Positions 32,968 through 42,900 of a stretch of 64,000 nt of DNA are shown here, one piece after another. A program made the position numbers and the translations under genes. Origin of the DNA: Microbacterium sp. H83 (GTDB lineage Bacteria; Actinomycetota; Actinomycetes; Actinomycetales; Microbacteriaceae); assembly GCF_001650405.1 (NCBI RefSeq), contig NZ_LWCU01000055.1, positions 57,927 to 121,926 on the forward strand. Direction: 5' to 3'. The notes under the pieces are model-generated. The model did no database searches. It saw only the letters and a list, made by a program, of their open reading frames with translations, and was not told where the DNA came from. How positions within the stretch are numbered: position 1 is the first letter of the stretch; each line of letters opens with the position of its first letter.

Positions 32968-33861
32968 ATGATCCACGACGAAGGGGCGCGGGGAGCCGAT
33001 GGCTCTCCGCGCCCCGCGCTTGCCGCCGGACATGCGGATGCCGAGTCGGATGCTTCCGCGGATGCCGCCGCGTTGCGGGTCGCCGCGCTCTCGCCCGAGA
33101 TCGTGATCGGCGACGTCGACGGCAACCTCGACCGCATCCGCTCGGCCATCCTGGCCGCCGCGCGACGCGACGCGCAGCTCATCGTGCTGCCCGAGCTCGC
33201 GACCAGCGGATACGTCTTCGCCGACCGCGATGAGGCGACGGCCGCGGCACTGACCGTCGATGATCCGCGATGGACCGCAGTGCAGGAGGCGATCCCCGCA
33301 GGGGGGGTCGTCGTCGTCGGATACGCGGAGATCGACGGGCCCCGCCTGTTCAACACGGCGGCCGTTCTGACGCCCTCGGAACGTCTCGCCGACTATCGCA
33401 AGGCGCACCTGTGGGGAGCCGAGAAGTTCGTGTTCGACGTCGGCGCCGAGGCCGGCGTGGTGGTCGACGCACCCTTCGGGCGGCTCGGGGTGGCGCTCTG
33501 CTACGACAACGAGTTCCCGGAGGTGCCGAGACGCCTGGCGCTCGACGGTGCCGACGTGCTGGCTCTGCCGGTGAACTGGCCGCTCGTGCCGAGACCCGAG
33601 GGCGAGCATGCGCCCGAGCTGATCCAGGCGATGGCCGCGGCGCGGTCCTCGCGCGTGCCGGTCGTGATCGCGGATCGCTGGGGCGCCGAGCGCGGCGTCG
33701 ACTGGACCGACGGCACGGCGATCATCGATGAGCAGGGCTGGATCGTCGCGTTCCGCGCGGTCATGGGGGCGACCGCGGTGCTGTCGATCGACGCGGCGCG
33801 CGAGAAGTCGCTGCCGCCGCACAACCACCTGTTCGACGACCGCCGCGCCGACCTGTACTGA
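32968..33861 (+). CDS. Nitrilase-superfamily carbon-nitrogen hydrolase
   Basis: A 297-aa protein that hydrolyses an amide, nitrile or carbamoyl bond. The catalytic triad is visible: Glu in LPELATSGY, Lys in DYRKAHLWG and Cys in LGVALCYDNEFPE. The first 35 residues are a non-conserved low-complexity leader (GHADAESDASADAAA), so a start further in, near the RVAALSPEI segment, is possible. It starts six bases after the bicupin stop. Its presence suggests that the substrate or an intermediate carries nitrogen. Confidence 0.88.
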   Translation: MIHDEGARGADGSPRPALAAGHADAESDASADAAALRVAALSPEIVIGDVDGNLDRIRSAILAAARRDAQLIVLPELATSGYVFADRDEATAAALTVDDPRWTAVQEAIPAGGVVVVGYAEIDGPRLFNTAAVLTPSERLADYRKAHLWGAEKFVFDVGAEAGVVVDAPFGRLGVALCYDNEFPEVPRRLALDGADVLALPVNWPLVPRPEGEHAPELIQAMAAARSSRVPVVIADRWGAERGVDWTDGTAIIDEQGWIVAFRAVMGATAVLSIDAAREKSLPPHNHLFDDRRADLY

Positions 33862-33916
33862 CGCGATCCGGGTTTCCTGACGCGCGGTGCGGGGTCCTGA
33901 GCCGGTCGAAGGGCGG

Positions 33917-34843
33917 TCAGACCGCGGGTGTGCGCCCCTCGTGCTCCGGCAGGCGCTCGCGCAGCATCCGCTCCGCGAGCTCCACGAGCCGTCGCGTCGC
34001 GGATGACAGCAGCATCCCCTCGCGCTGCACGAGGGCGATCGTGTCGTGCATCGGCTCGGCGAGGGGGAAGGTGCGGATGCCGGTGGGGAAGCCGTCGGAC
34101 TCGGCGATCGAACGCGAGACGATGGTGTCAGCCGTCCCCGCCGCCACGAGATCGAGTGCCGTCTCGACGTGCTCGACCTCGAGCGCAGGCTCGATGGTGA
34201 GACCGCGCAGCCGGGCGCGTTCGAGCAGCTGCCGTCGGGTGGGGTCGTCCCATCCGGCGAAGGCGTCGTAGAGCACGAGCTTCGCCTCGGAGATCTCGTC
34301 GATCGTCGGCGGGCCGCTCTTCTCGTCGCGGGTCGTCGATGCGTAGAGCACCTCGTCGCGGAAGAGCGGGCGCACCTCGAGCCCCTCCTCGTCGACGGGC
34401 AGCACCAGGAGTCCGGCCTCGAGCTCGCCGGCGGCGATCGACCGAGCGACGTGCGCCGAGTTGATGCCGACCAGGCGCAGACGCACGTCCGGATGCCGAT
34501 GATGGAACGTCTCGGCGAGGTCGGCGAGCGCGTAGTAGGCGGCGTTGCGCAGCACGCCGAAGGTGCAGGTGCCGCGGTCGAGCGAGGTCAGCGCCCGGAT
34601 GGTGTCGACGCCGTTCTGCACCGCGCTGACCGCCTGCGTCGCGTGCGGCCTCAGCTCGATCGCCGCCTCGGTCGGCACCAGCCGACGACTGCCGCGCGCG
34701 AAGAGGACGACGTCGAGCTCGCGTTCGAGGCGGGCGACCAGCTCCGACACCGAGGCCTGTGTCGTGTCCAGGCTCCGCGCAGCCGCCGTGAACGAGCCGT
34801 GCTCCATCGCGGCGAGGAACGCCGTGAGCTGCGTGATGGTCAT
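33917..34843 (-). CDS. LysR-family regulator
   Basis: A 308-aa LysR protein. The N-terminal winged helix reads ITQLTAFLAAMEHGSFTAAA and TTQASVSELVARLERELDVV; a type 2 periplasmic-binding-protein-like effector domain follows from residue 90. It is divergent from the second HisD-like gene across 76 bases and is likely its activator. The ATG at 34843 opens the canonical MTITQLTAFL start. Confidence 0.9.
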   Translation of the reverse strand: MTITQLTAFLAAMEHGSFTAAARSLDTTQASVSELVARLERELDVVLFARGSRRLVPTEAAIELRPHATQAVSAVQNGVDTIRALTSLDRGTCTFGVLRNAAYYALADLAETFHHRHPDVRLRLVGINSAHVARSIAAGELEAGLLVLPVDEEGLEVRPLFRDEVLYASTTRDEKSGPPTIDEISEAKLVLYDAFAGWDDPTRRQLLERARLRGLTIEPALEVEHVETALDLVAAGTADTIVSRSIAESDGFPTGIRTFPLAEPMHDTIALVQREGMLLSSATRRLVELAERMLRERLPEHEGRTPAV

Positions 34844-34919
34844 ATCCAATGGTAAACCCGATGGATCGTGAAGGATCATCAGGCTTGTCGCATGGATGCG
34901 GCGGATCTAGCCTTCCTGC

Positions 34920-36242
34920 ATGCGCTACTCGTCTGCAGTCCTCGCCCACCTCGACGGCGACTTCCACCACCTCAAGACACCCCTCGTCGACGCCCCGGCC
35001 GCGCAGCGCGACCCCGCGGTGATCGACACCGTGACGCACATGCTCGCCGACATCCGTGAGCGCGGCCTCGACGCCGTGCTCGACTACGCGCGCCAGCTCG
35101 ACGGATACCGGGACGGGGCCATCGAGCTGACGCCGGAGCAGATCGCGAGCAGCGGTGAACGACTCGCTCCCGACCTGCGCGAGGCCATCGAGCTCGGTGC
35201 CGCCCGCACGCAGGCCTTCGCGCGAGCATCCCGCGAGCACCTGACCGACTTCGAGACCGAGTTCGTGCCGGGCATCGCCACGGGCGCGAAATACATCCCG
35301 GTCTCCCGGGTCGGCGCCTACCTGCCGGCCGGACGGTTCCCGCTGACCGCGAGCGCCTTCATGACCGTCGGCGTGGCGAAGGCGGCGGGCGTTCCGACCG
35401 TGATCGCGTGCACGCCGCCGCAGCCCGACGGAGGGGCGAACGACGCGGTCGTGTACGCCGCGCACCTCTCGGGCGTCGACCGTGTCTTCGTGCTCGGCGG
35501 GGTGCAGGCCCTCGCCGCGATGGCCTACGGGCTGCTCGGCGATCTGCCCGTCGACATGCTCGTGGGAGCCGGCAATGCCTTCGTCGCCGAGGCGAAGCGC
35601 CAGCTGTTCGGCACCGTCGCGATCGATCTGCTCGCCGGCCCCAGCGAGGTCGCGGTGATCAGTGACGAGACCGCCGACCCCGTGCTCGTCGCCGCCGACC
35701 TGCTCGGCCAGGCGGAGCACGGCCCGAACTCGCCGGCCGCCCTCGTCACGACCTCGGAGGAGCACGGGCGTGCGGTGATCGCGGAGATCGACCGTCAGCT
35801 GTCGACGCTCGCGACGGCCGCGATCGCCGGAGCTGCGTGGCGCGACTACGGCGTCGTCACGGTGGCGAAGGACCGCGAGACCGCGGTCGCCCTCATGGAC
35901 GACCTGGCCCCCGAGCATCTCGAGCTGCTCGCGGCCGACGACGACTGGTACCACGAGCGGCTGCGCAACTACGGGTCGCTGTTCATCGGCCCCTGGAGCA
36001 CGGTCGCCTACTCCGACAAGGGCATGGCCGGCACGAACCACGTGCTGCCGACGGCCGGCGGCGCGAAACACAGCGCGGGCCTGTCGGTGTCGCGCTTCCT
36101 CAAGCCGCTCACCTACCAGCGCATCACGCGTGACGCGACCCCCGAGCTGGCGAACGCCGTGCAGGTGATCTCCGACTCGGAGGGCATGGCCGCGCACAGC
36201 GCCACGGCCACCCTGCGGTTGGAGCGTCTGGGGCTGCGGTGA
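34920..36242 (+). CDS. Second histidinol-dehydrogenase-like alcohol dehydrogenase
   Basis: A 440-aa HisD-superfamily enzyme distinct from the 28189 copy. It has VGAYLPAGRFPLTASAF, GGVQALAAMAYG, GAGNAFVAEAKRQLFGTVAI, zinc-site DLLGQAEHGPNSP, GTNHVLPTAGGAKHSAG and a C-terminal EGMAAHSATATLRL that keeps the active-site His. No other histidine-biosynthesis gene is near. The LysR gene divergent from it implies inducible catabolism. The product could act on the same or a stereoisomeric diol as its paralogue. Confidence 0.85.
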   Translation: MRYSSAVLAHLDGDFHHLKTPLVDAPAAQRDPAVIDTVTHMLADIRERGLDAVLDYARQLDGYRDGAIELTPEQIASSGERLAPDLREAIELGAARTQAFARASREHLTDFETEFVPGIATGAKYIPVSRVGAYLPAGRFPLTASAFMTVGVAKAAGVPTVIACTPPQPDGGANDAVVYAAHLSGVDRVFVLGGVQALAAMAYGLLGDLPVDMLVGAGNAFVAEAKRQLFGTVAIDLLAGPSEVAVISDETADPVLVAADLLGQAEHGPNSPAALVTTSEEHGRAVIAEIDRQLSTLATAAIAGAAWRDYGVVTVAKDRETAVALMDDLAPEHLELLAADDDWYHERLRNYGSLFIGPWSTVAYSDKGMAGTNHVLPTAGGAKHSAGLSVSRFLKPLTYQRITRDATPELANAVQVISDSEGMAAHSATATLRLERLGLR

Positions 36243-36344
36243 CGTCGGCCTGACCCGGGCGGCCAACCCGGCGCCTTCTCGGCATCCGTCGTTCGGCCCC
36301 GAGCTGGCGATGCAGGGCAGCGGTCGCGACAGTGTCGCGCCGCG

Positions 36345-37097
36345 TCACTGCGCGGTGTAGCCGCCGTCGACCAGGTGGTAGCTGCCGGTGATGAAGCTGG
36401 CGGCGTCGCTGGCGAGGAAGGCGATGAGGTTCGCGACCTCGTCGGCCTGGCCGAGGCGCCCGATCGGGTGCTTGCTCACGAGGAACGCCTTCGCCTCGTC
36501 GCCCATGGTCGCGAGCAGCGGGGTGTCGATGAAGCCGGGGCCGACCGAGTTCACGCGCACGCCCTGCGCCGAGTACTCGAGCGCTGCGGACTTCGTCATG
36601 CCGACGACCGCGTGCTTGGCGGCGACGTAGGCGGGGGAGTCGGCGAAGCCGACGCTGCCGAGGATCGACGCGATGTTGACGATCGAGCCGCCGCCGTTCG
36701 CGAGGATCGAGGGGAGCTGCGCCTTCATGTTGCGGAACACGGCGTTGAGGTTGATCGAGATGACCTTGTCCCACGCGGCGTCGTCGTACTCCGCTGTGGG
36801 GGCGGATGCTCCGCCGATGCCGGCGTTGTTCACGCCGATGCGCAGCGGTGCGAGCGAGTTCGCGAGCTCGATCGAGGAGGCGATCCACTCGGTGTCGGTC
36901 GCATCGCCGACGGATGCCTCGGCGGTGCCGCCCGCGGCGCGGATCTCCTCCACCACGGCGTTCGCGTGCTCGGCGTTCAGGTCGTTGACCACGACGGCGG
37001 TGCCGTTGGCGGCGAGGAGCAGGGCGGTGGAGCGACCGATGCCGCTGCCCGCTCCCGTCACGATCGCCGAGCGGTTCGAGACATCGTACTGAGCCAT
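36345..37097 (-). CDS. SDR-family oxidoreductase
   Basis: A 250-aa classical SDR: VTGAGSGIGRST cofactor loop, NNAGIGG, Ser in NIASILG, and YVAAK catalytic Tyr/Lys. An Asp after the second strand (VVNDLNAEH) favours NAD. The C-terminal GSYHLVDGGYTAQ matches the glucose-1-dehydrogenase-like subgroup. It is convergent with the second HisD-like gene; the two repeat the HisD-like plus SDR pairing of the first operon. Confidence 0.9.
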   Translation of the reverse strand: MAQYDVSNRSAIVTGAGSGIGRSTALLLAANGTAVVVNDLNAEHANAVVEEIRAAGGTAEASVGDATDTEWIASSIELANSLAPLRIGVNNAGIGGASAPTAEYDDAAWDKVISINLNAVFRNMKAQLPSILANGGGSIVNIASILGSVGFADSPAYVAAKHAVVGMTKSAALEYSAQGVRVNSVGPGFIDTPLLATMGDEAKAFLVSKHPIGRLGQADEVANLIAFLASDAASFITGSYHLVDGGYTAQ

Positions 37098-37253
37098 GGG
37101 TGGGCTTCTTCCCGGGCGGTCACGGTGCCGGGAGATCTTCTCGGACGGTCCGTCCTTCTCTCCAGCCTACGCCTGATCCGCATCGATGGATTCACGTGAA
37201 TGAATGTCAGAATCGCGATGAAATCGGACTAAGTCCGATGTAAAGCGCTAAGT

Positions 37254-37370
37254 TCACTGCCTCACGAAGGGGCTGATCCGATCATACGGATCGGGTCGGA
37301 CATCTCGCCTCACGGAGTTCTGAATCCCCATGGCGCGCATCTCGGCGACCCAGCGTTCCCCGTCGGCCAA
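37254..37370 (-). pseudogene. Gene remnant at the left edge of the low-GC region
   Basis: A leftward frame ending at 37254 reads LADGERWVAEMRAMGIQNSV, then RRDVRPDPYDRISPFVRQ and stop. It looks like a genuine protein C-terminus, but upstream the frame runs antisense-like into the 37382 gene with no proper start (only a TTG at 37370). It may be the end of a gene cut off when the low-GC segment was inserted. Family not recognised. The remainder of 37098-37381 shows no other feature. Confidence 0.35.
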
Positions 37371-37381
37371 GCAGGACAGCT

Positions 37382-38185
37382 CTAGCGTCGAAGCTCGTAA
37401 CCCTGTTCGTTTAGTAGGTTGATTGCGATCTCGAGCAGCGTCCCAATGAACTCGATGAGGTCTGCAATCAGCTCCTCGTCTGGTTCGTACAGAGCCCCGC
37501 CCATCTGAGGCGTAGATGGGGGCGTCTCGATCGCGTGGCGCAGAGTGGTGATGAACTGCCCGTGCGCGTGGGCCGAGGTTATCGCCCAATAGTTGAAGGT
37601 CTGCAATGTGGGGCCCGGAACGCGACTCGCTATCTTCCTTGTGATCGAGGAGGGATCGATCAATGGTGCGCTGAGAACGTCTTCCGGATCGGATCCGAGG
37701 TTGCTCGCCGTGGTCCTGAGAAAACGTCCGAGTGCTGCTATTCCCTGTTCGGTCTTGTCATCCGGCGTTCGCGCTTTGCGCAGAGCGTTGGTCAGCTTCA
37801 GCCCGTGCCTGTGCTCGATACGAGCAATCTCAAGTGCCCTGCGGACTCTAGAAGGGGAATCGGTACCATCCAGAATCCAGATCACCTCCACGAGCCCCTC
37901 CAACACAGGACGGAACAAGGTGTAGTCAGCCTGCATATGAAGGAGCAACACGTCCTCTTCGGGGCTGGCGGCAAGCTCCGCCCAGGCGGATACGTGGTCT
38001 GCAACGGTGAGGACGAGCCCGGAGACTATGGCATGAGGGATGACGATGTTTCCTGCGAGGGCTTGATCTTCCTCCGCCATCGACCCCTTTCGAACCGTGG
38101 GCACTCCACTCTTGATCGCCGCCGCGAAGTCCCGGAATCCTTCGACAGCACCGCTGAGAGTCTGCAAGGTGGAACGCTGTGTCAT
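37382..38185 (-). CDS. Hypothetical 267-aa helical protein
   Basis: I do not recognise this protein. It is predicted mostly helical, with an early hydrophobic stretch (NIVIPHAIVSGLVLTVADHV) and a conserved-looking core (LLHMQADYTLFRPVLEGLVE, IARIEHRHGLKL). A late NYWAITSAHAHGQF segment has a cluster of His that could bind metal. Base composition is lower in G+C than the flanking genome. It is the first gene inside the acquired-looking region, next to a toxin-antitoxin pair. Confidence 0.6.
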   Translation of the reverse strand: MTQRSTLQTLSGAVEGFRDFAAAIKSGVPTVRKGSMAEEDQALAGNIVIPHAIVSGLVLTVADHVSAWAELAASPEEDVLLLHMQADYTLFRPVLEGLVEVIWILDGTDSPSRVRRALEIARIEHRHGLKLTNALRKARTPDDKTEQGIAALGRFLRTTASNLGSDPEDVLSAPLIDPSSITRKIASRVPGPTLQTFNYWAITSAHAHGQFITTLRHAIETPPSTPQMGGALYEPDEELIADLIEFIGTLLEIAINLLNEQGYELRR

Positions 38186-38257
38186 AGCACTGAGCGTACG
38201 GGGGGATCGAGCGTCATCTGATAATCCGAGATCGCAGATTGCCGTCCTGGGGTGGTT

Positions 38258-38896
38258 CTACTTCTTGACGCGGTAGCCGAGTCTCTTCACGGCTTTCGCG
38301 AGGTACACGTTCGCACTGGAGGAGTCCAGTCGGGTGTGCACCAACGGCAACTGCGGGAACGAGTCCTCGGCAGGCGAGAACAGCGTCACCATCGGGCCGA
38401 AGTCGATCGATGACACGTGGTAGAGCCCGTCGATGCTCGACCCAAGTTGGTCATGGATCGCATTCGCCCAGTTCCGTGTGTATCGCTTAGGCCCCATCTG
38501 GATCGAAGAGGTCGTCCCGTTGATTACAGGCCAGTTGCTGGTGAGATCCAGTAACCGAAGCTCACGCGTCGGACGCCAAGCCGCGAGGGTGTTTCCACGA
38601 ACGCGCCGATTGATTAGTCGGCCCTTCTGAAAAACCTCGCCGAGAGCTGTCGTAGATCCAGCAGCTGCGTACATCACGCCATAATCAGCATGATGCTGCT
38701 GTGGCTCGGGATGCGGGTCAAAGCGCATGGTTCTGATCGGCCCGAAGTGCCGCAGCTCATCCCACGCCTGCGGGTGAGGACCTCTTGTAGCGAAGACCCG
38801 CCAGAGGATCCCATCGAATGATCTCAGGTGCTCACGAGCGTCGAGTGTGAGCGGCGCCGGGGGTGTTGCGGGGACTTTCGCGTTCGACGGGCTCAC
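38258..38896 (-). CDS. RES-domain toxin
   Basis: A 212-aa protein with the RES fold: LWRVFATRGPHPQAWDELRH with the motif Arg, RFDPHPE, then TTALGEVFQKGR with the motif Glu, and later LTSNWPV near the motif Ser. Characterised RES toxins degrade cellular NAD+ by an ADP-ribosyltransferase-like mechanism. The GTG start at 38896 overlaps the antitoxin stop (GTGA), the standard antitoxin-first layout of Xre/RES modules. Earlier in-frame starts would lie inside the antitoxin. Confidence 0.78.
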   Translation of the reverse strand: MSPSNAKVPATPPAPLTLDAREHLRSFDGILWRVFATRGPHPQAWDELRHFGPIRTMRFDPHPEPQQHHADYGVMYAAAGSTTALGEVFQKGRLINRRVRGNTLAAWRPTRELRLLDLTSNWPVINGTTSSIQMGPKRYTRNWANAIHDQLGSSIDGLYHVSSIDFGPMVTLFSPAEDSFPQLPLVHTRLDSSSANVYLAKAVKRLGYRVKK

Positions 38897-39666
38897 GTGA
38901 TGTCGGCGTCTTCGAGGATGTCCACTACGGGTGCAGGATCCTTCGCGGCAGCCAGCCACTCGATCGGCGTCATCCATTCCTGGGGGTCGACAGACTCATC
39001 GCTCGACCGCAAGTCGTCTTGAGGTGTAGTCATGAAGCCTTCGACGTCGGCCGGATCCCAGTCGGACGGGATCGCTCGGACGAGCAGGGGAAGGTGGGGG
39101 ATCGTCGAGACCTTTTCGCCGGGAATGAACTGCCATCGAGGGTAGAGGCGGATCCTTCCCGCCCGGAAGCCGTACAGGGTGTTCTTGCTCTGGCGGTGAC
39201 GCACACTGGAGGCATCGATGCCGAGGAGCGCTGCGACTTCGGATGCGGTGTAGGTGTTGGTTAGGGCGCGCACGTGAGTCTCGCGTTCGAGTTTGGCGAG
39301 CCCACCGCTGGTGACGAATGCGGCTGCCTCGGCGAACTCCTCCGGAGTGAAATCGCCGGACTCGATCAGGAAGTCGGCTTGCTGCTCTGTGAGGCCCAGC
39401 TCGGTCGATTGACGGTCGGTCATGGCATCGGCGAGCTCGTCGATGAGTGCGTTGAACACGGATACGTCGACGTTTGACGTCTTCGCCACCTGTGCAAGGC
39501 GCTCAACACCGGCTTGTACGTCGGTCTTTTCTGGGGCCTTGGTCGCCACGACGAGCTTCGGTTTCCCGTCGAGGAATCGACCTGTCGCGGTGCCGCGGTT
39601 CACAGTCGTCTCGCGGGCGGCGACGCGAGCTGAGGAGGCACGGGTGCGACTCTTCTTCACAGCCAT
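38893..39666 (-). CDS. RES-associated antitoxin
   Basis: A 257-aa protein. A basic leader (KKSRTRASSARVAARE) is followed by helical regions, and a helix-turn-helix-like segment YTASEVAALLGIDASSVRHR leads into IRLYPRWQF. The C-terminal end (EWMTPIEWLAAAKDPAPVVD) resembles the Xre-MbcA-ParS toxin-binding domain. The start at 39666 has GAGGAGG seven bases upstream. It overlaps the RES toxin. A paralogue without a toxin is at 43727. Confidence 0.72.
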   Translation of the reverse strand: MAVKKSRTRASSARVAARETTVNRGTATGRFLDGKPKLVVATKAPEKTDVQAGVERLAQVAKTSNVDVSVFNALIDELADAMTDRQSTELGLTEQQADFLIESGDFTPEEFAEAAAFVTSGGLAKLERETHVRALTNTYTASEVAALLGIDASSVRHRQSKNTLYGFRAGRIRLYPRWQFIPGEKVSTIPHLPLLVRAIPSDWDPADVEGFMTTPQDDLRSSDESVDPQEWMTPIEWLAAAKDPAPVVDILEDADIT

Positions 39667-39695
39667 CTTGCCTCCTCGTGGCGGCATCTAGTTAG

Positions 39696-39737
39696 TGCGT
39701 ACACGCATTATCTTACGCGCGCTTTTGCGTGTATGCA
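39696..39737. promoter_or_regulatory. Inverted-repeat operator of the toxin-antitoxin unit
   Basis: TGCGTACACGCA (39696-39707) and TGCGTGTATGCA (39726-39737) are inverted copies, 11 of 12 matched, 18 bases apart. They lie just upstream of the antitoxin and also before the rightward giant gene. This fits antitoxin autorepression, possibly with shared control of the giant gene. Confidence 0.6.
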
Positions 39738-39978
39738 TCCCCGTGTGGTGCCGAAGGTGAGAGCGGTCAAGCGCTCCTGGACCGGGAGCAGCGGCGTTGT
39801 AGGGGGCATGTCGTGCGCCTTCAAGGCGGCTCCCCAACTCTTGCCACCTTCCTGCCCGGCGCAACGCTTTCAACGCGTAGCAATCAACGAGGATGTCGTT
39901 GGCCTACGCTTGAATGCTTGCGTGGGGAAGAGCAAAAACACTCGTAGAAACAAGCGGCCTCGATCTCAACGGTCGGCG

Positions 39979-42900
39979 GTGAGCACCGTGCAACGGGAGC
40001 CAGACGCACTCGAACTGGCCTTGTCAGCGTACGATCCGGACGAGCTCTGGACGTTGATTTTCGCCGCCGCCACGTCCCCGGGCAACAGGCATCGGTCGGT
40101 GACATTGGGAAGCAGCTTCGCGGCTGCGCTACGAGCCTCCGCCGCTCCGGCGCCGGACGAGTACCAACCGCTGCCGTCGATCCAAGCACTGTCCGATCTA
40201 GCGGCTACCACCTATGGGATCGGACTGGAGCGTGAAGATTTTATCGCCACCGACCCCACCCGAACTGTCTTCCTCGCCGTCGGCGCTGAGCCGCTGCGCG
40301 CGGTGCCTGGCCTCACCGAACGGCCGGTCGCCGACCTCACGCGTGCGCTCAGAATGGCGGAAGCGGTAGACGGTCGCCTCCACCGGCGATTTCGATTCGG
40401 TATCGCGAACGTGGTGAACGTGGCGATGAGGTACGGCGATTTCTGCGTGCGCCACCTTGCGGACGCATGGGTACCAGCCCCGGACCTGGAGCTCAACGAT
40501 GAGGTCTCATTGCCGGACGTTGAGTATGAAGCGACGCGGGCCTTCCTCAACCTGGATCCCCTCGACCACATCGAACTCGGTGAGGCTGACAAAAGGGCGT
40601 TGGAATGGATGACGAACTCCGCAAGTAGGGCAGCGTTCGACGTGGAGAGTCTCTCCAGTCCGTTCGAAAGGTTCCTTCGCTTTGCTGACACGGCGGGTGG
40701 ACACCGATGGGTGCCGCCACTCTTCATCCCGGAGATCATGGCTCATGCCGCCCGAGAGCTGGTGTCTGCGCTCGACCGAGACAGCCAAGCACGAAAGGCC
40801 CTCCGGAGCTCTTGCCTGAACCAGATCCGTCAAGCCCTGTGGCGTTTCTCCCACCAGTTGATCGAACCCCCGCCCTCCAGCGAAGGCGCCGCCATCCCGC
40901 TTCGAGGGATTGACGTTCAGTGGTTGGTACCAGTGAATCCGTCCACTTTCATCGCCGTCTCGGTCATCTACGTCCCCGACCTGGGGGCCTCGCCGCCGCC
41001 ATACATCGGCTCAGTGGAGCTGGCGAAACAGGTGAGGGCGCAATCCGGCCCTGTGCCGGTGCGGATGGCGGGCGGGCGACGCGGAACCATCAAGTCGGGC
41101 GCGGAGGTCATCCCGTTGACGGTGTTCGCGGCGCCCGGTCACATCGCTGTGCCGCAGGCGGTCGGCGAGGCAAAACTCGCGCTTGAAGACCTGACATGGA
41201 TTGCGGAAACTGCCACGTCCGACGATGATCTTTACGCATTCGCGCGGGATCTGAGCGCTCCCGATTTCCCTGAGAGCTTCGGGTGGGAGGCGATCAACTA
41301 CTGGGAGCCGTGGAAAGCTAATGGCAAGTCTTTTTTCAAGGGTGGTGTGGTACCCAATGCCGTCTACTTTGAAGCGCACGCGGGCGAGGCCGAGTGGGAT
41401 CGAGCGGTAGAGCTATCGGATCTCGAAGTGGCGCTCATCGGGGTTGGGCTTCCACCGATTCGAGACCTCCGAGCGGCAGAAGTCGCCCCGGGGCCCGTCG
41501 CAAACGTCGCGATAATCGCAGGCGACCCCACGTATGACGCCACCCGCGGTGTCAACACCGCGCCGAGTGTTGACGGGTGGTCGCTCGCTCTCACCGAACC
41601 CCCCGTTGCCGTGGCACGGGGGGTTCTAGAGGCAGCATCTACCGACCACCGACGGTTCGTCTTCGACTTATGCGGCGGGCTAATCTACGGCTTCGCTGCG
41701 CTTGGTGATCGATGGCGTTCCGCGCACCAGGCGATCGATGTGCCCGGATACGTCCTCTACCTCCACGTATCGGAAGCAGTCCCGGGTGAATCGTCCGGCG
41801 TGGTCACGCCGTATCTCGACCCGCATGTGCGTGCCATCGACGAACCGGTCAACGTTTTGTGGCGCATCGATGTCGAGGGCTTCGCCGACTCAGCGAATGG
41901 AGATCCGCAGGCGGCGAATCTCCTAACAGCGGACGCAGTGTTCGATCTGCTCCGCGCGGGAGGCATGGATGTCGACACCGCAGCGGCGCTCCGCGACCAG
42001 TGGCGCACAGCGAAACCCTTTCTCATCTTGGAGATGAAGCAGGCACGGACCACTCTCAATCACCTGCCTGATCCGTGGCGTCTACGACCCTCTGACGAAA
42101 GCCGTATGGTTGCGGCGTTGGGGCGACGACTCCACGATGCCGGCGTTCAACCTGGCGAGTACCGAGCGGATGATGCGAATCGACTTATCCGCGAACATCT
42201 TGCGCCCCTTGCTCTCGAAACCCTGACTGAAGGAATCAAGAGCCACGATGGGAGCGAGGTGGTGCTGACGGGTATGGAGCAACTGGCGAGGGTGATGGAC
42301 AGCGCCATTCATCAGCAAGACGATCTATCCCGAGTCGCAGCGAATCTCTCGACCGAATGGGATCCGCTCACCCGCACGGCCGAACTCTCGGCGGAGACAC
42401 TTCAGCTTCGTCAATGTAACGAGATCGTGGTGGAAGCCGCCCTGCGCATCCTGGACAAGCCGGCGGCGACGAAGCCGATCACTCCTCAGGCATGGAGCGG
42501 TCTCCTTGCCGCCGCAGATGCGTACCTCACCGCGACCACATTGAGCGAGCGGATGTATCACCAAGTCGCGCCCGCAGTCATCACCCTCAGCCCGATGTAC
42601 GAGCTGACCGTGGACGACGATCCGCATCCCGACGCATCGGCGTGGGGCCTACGAAACGACGAACTGACCCGTGCAGCTGCGGGCATTCGGCTGCACGGCA
42701 CGCAAGACGACGACTCGCTGCAACAGGCGAACGAAGAAGACCACGTCGAAGATGCGTTCCAGCAGGCATGGGGAGCGACGTCGCAGGACATGTTCTCCAC
42801 CCTCGCCGCGCTCGCAAAGTGGGAGACGTTTGAGCCAGGCAGGACGACTGCCCACGTCACCGTGGCCGAGGCCACAGTGTGGGTCTGTGATGCGCTGGGC

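Noticed and set aside
34128..36266. A 712-codon frame opposite the second HisD-like gene
   Set aside because: Antisense shadow covering two real genes on both strands, without recognisable domains.
37254..37589. A full 111-codon protein
   Set aside because: Its first two-thirds run antisense-like over the 37382 gene in another frame; only the last 38 codons look coding.
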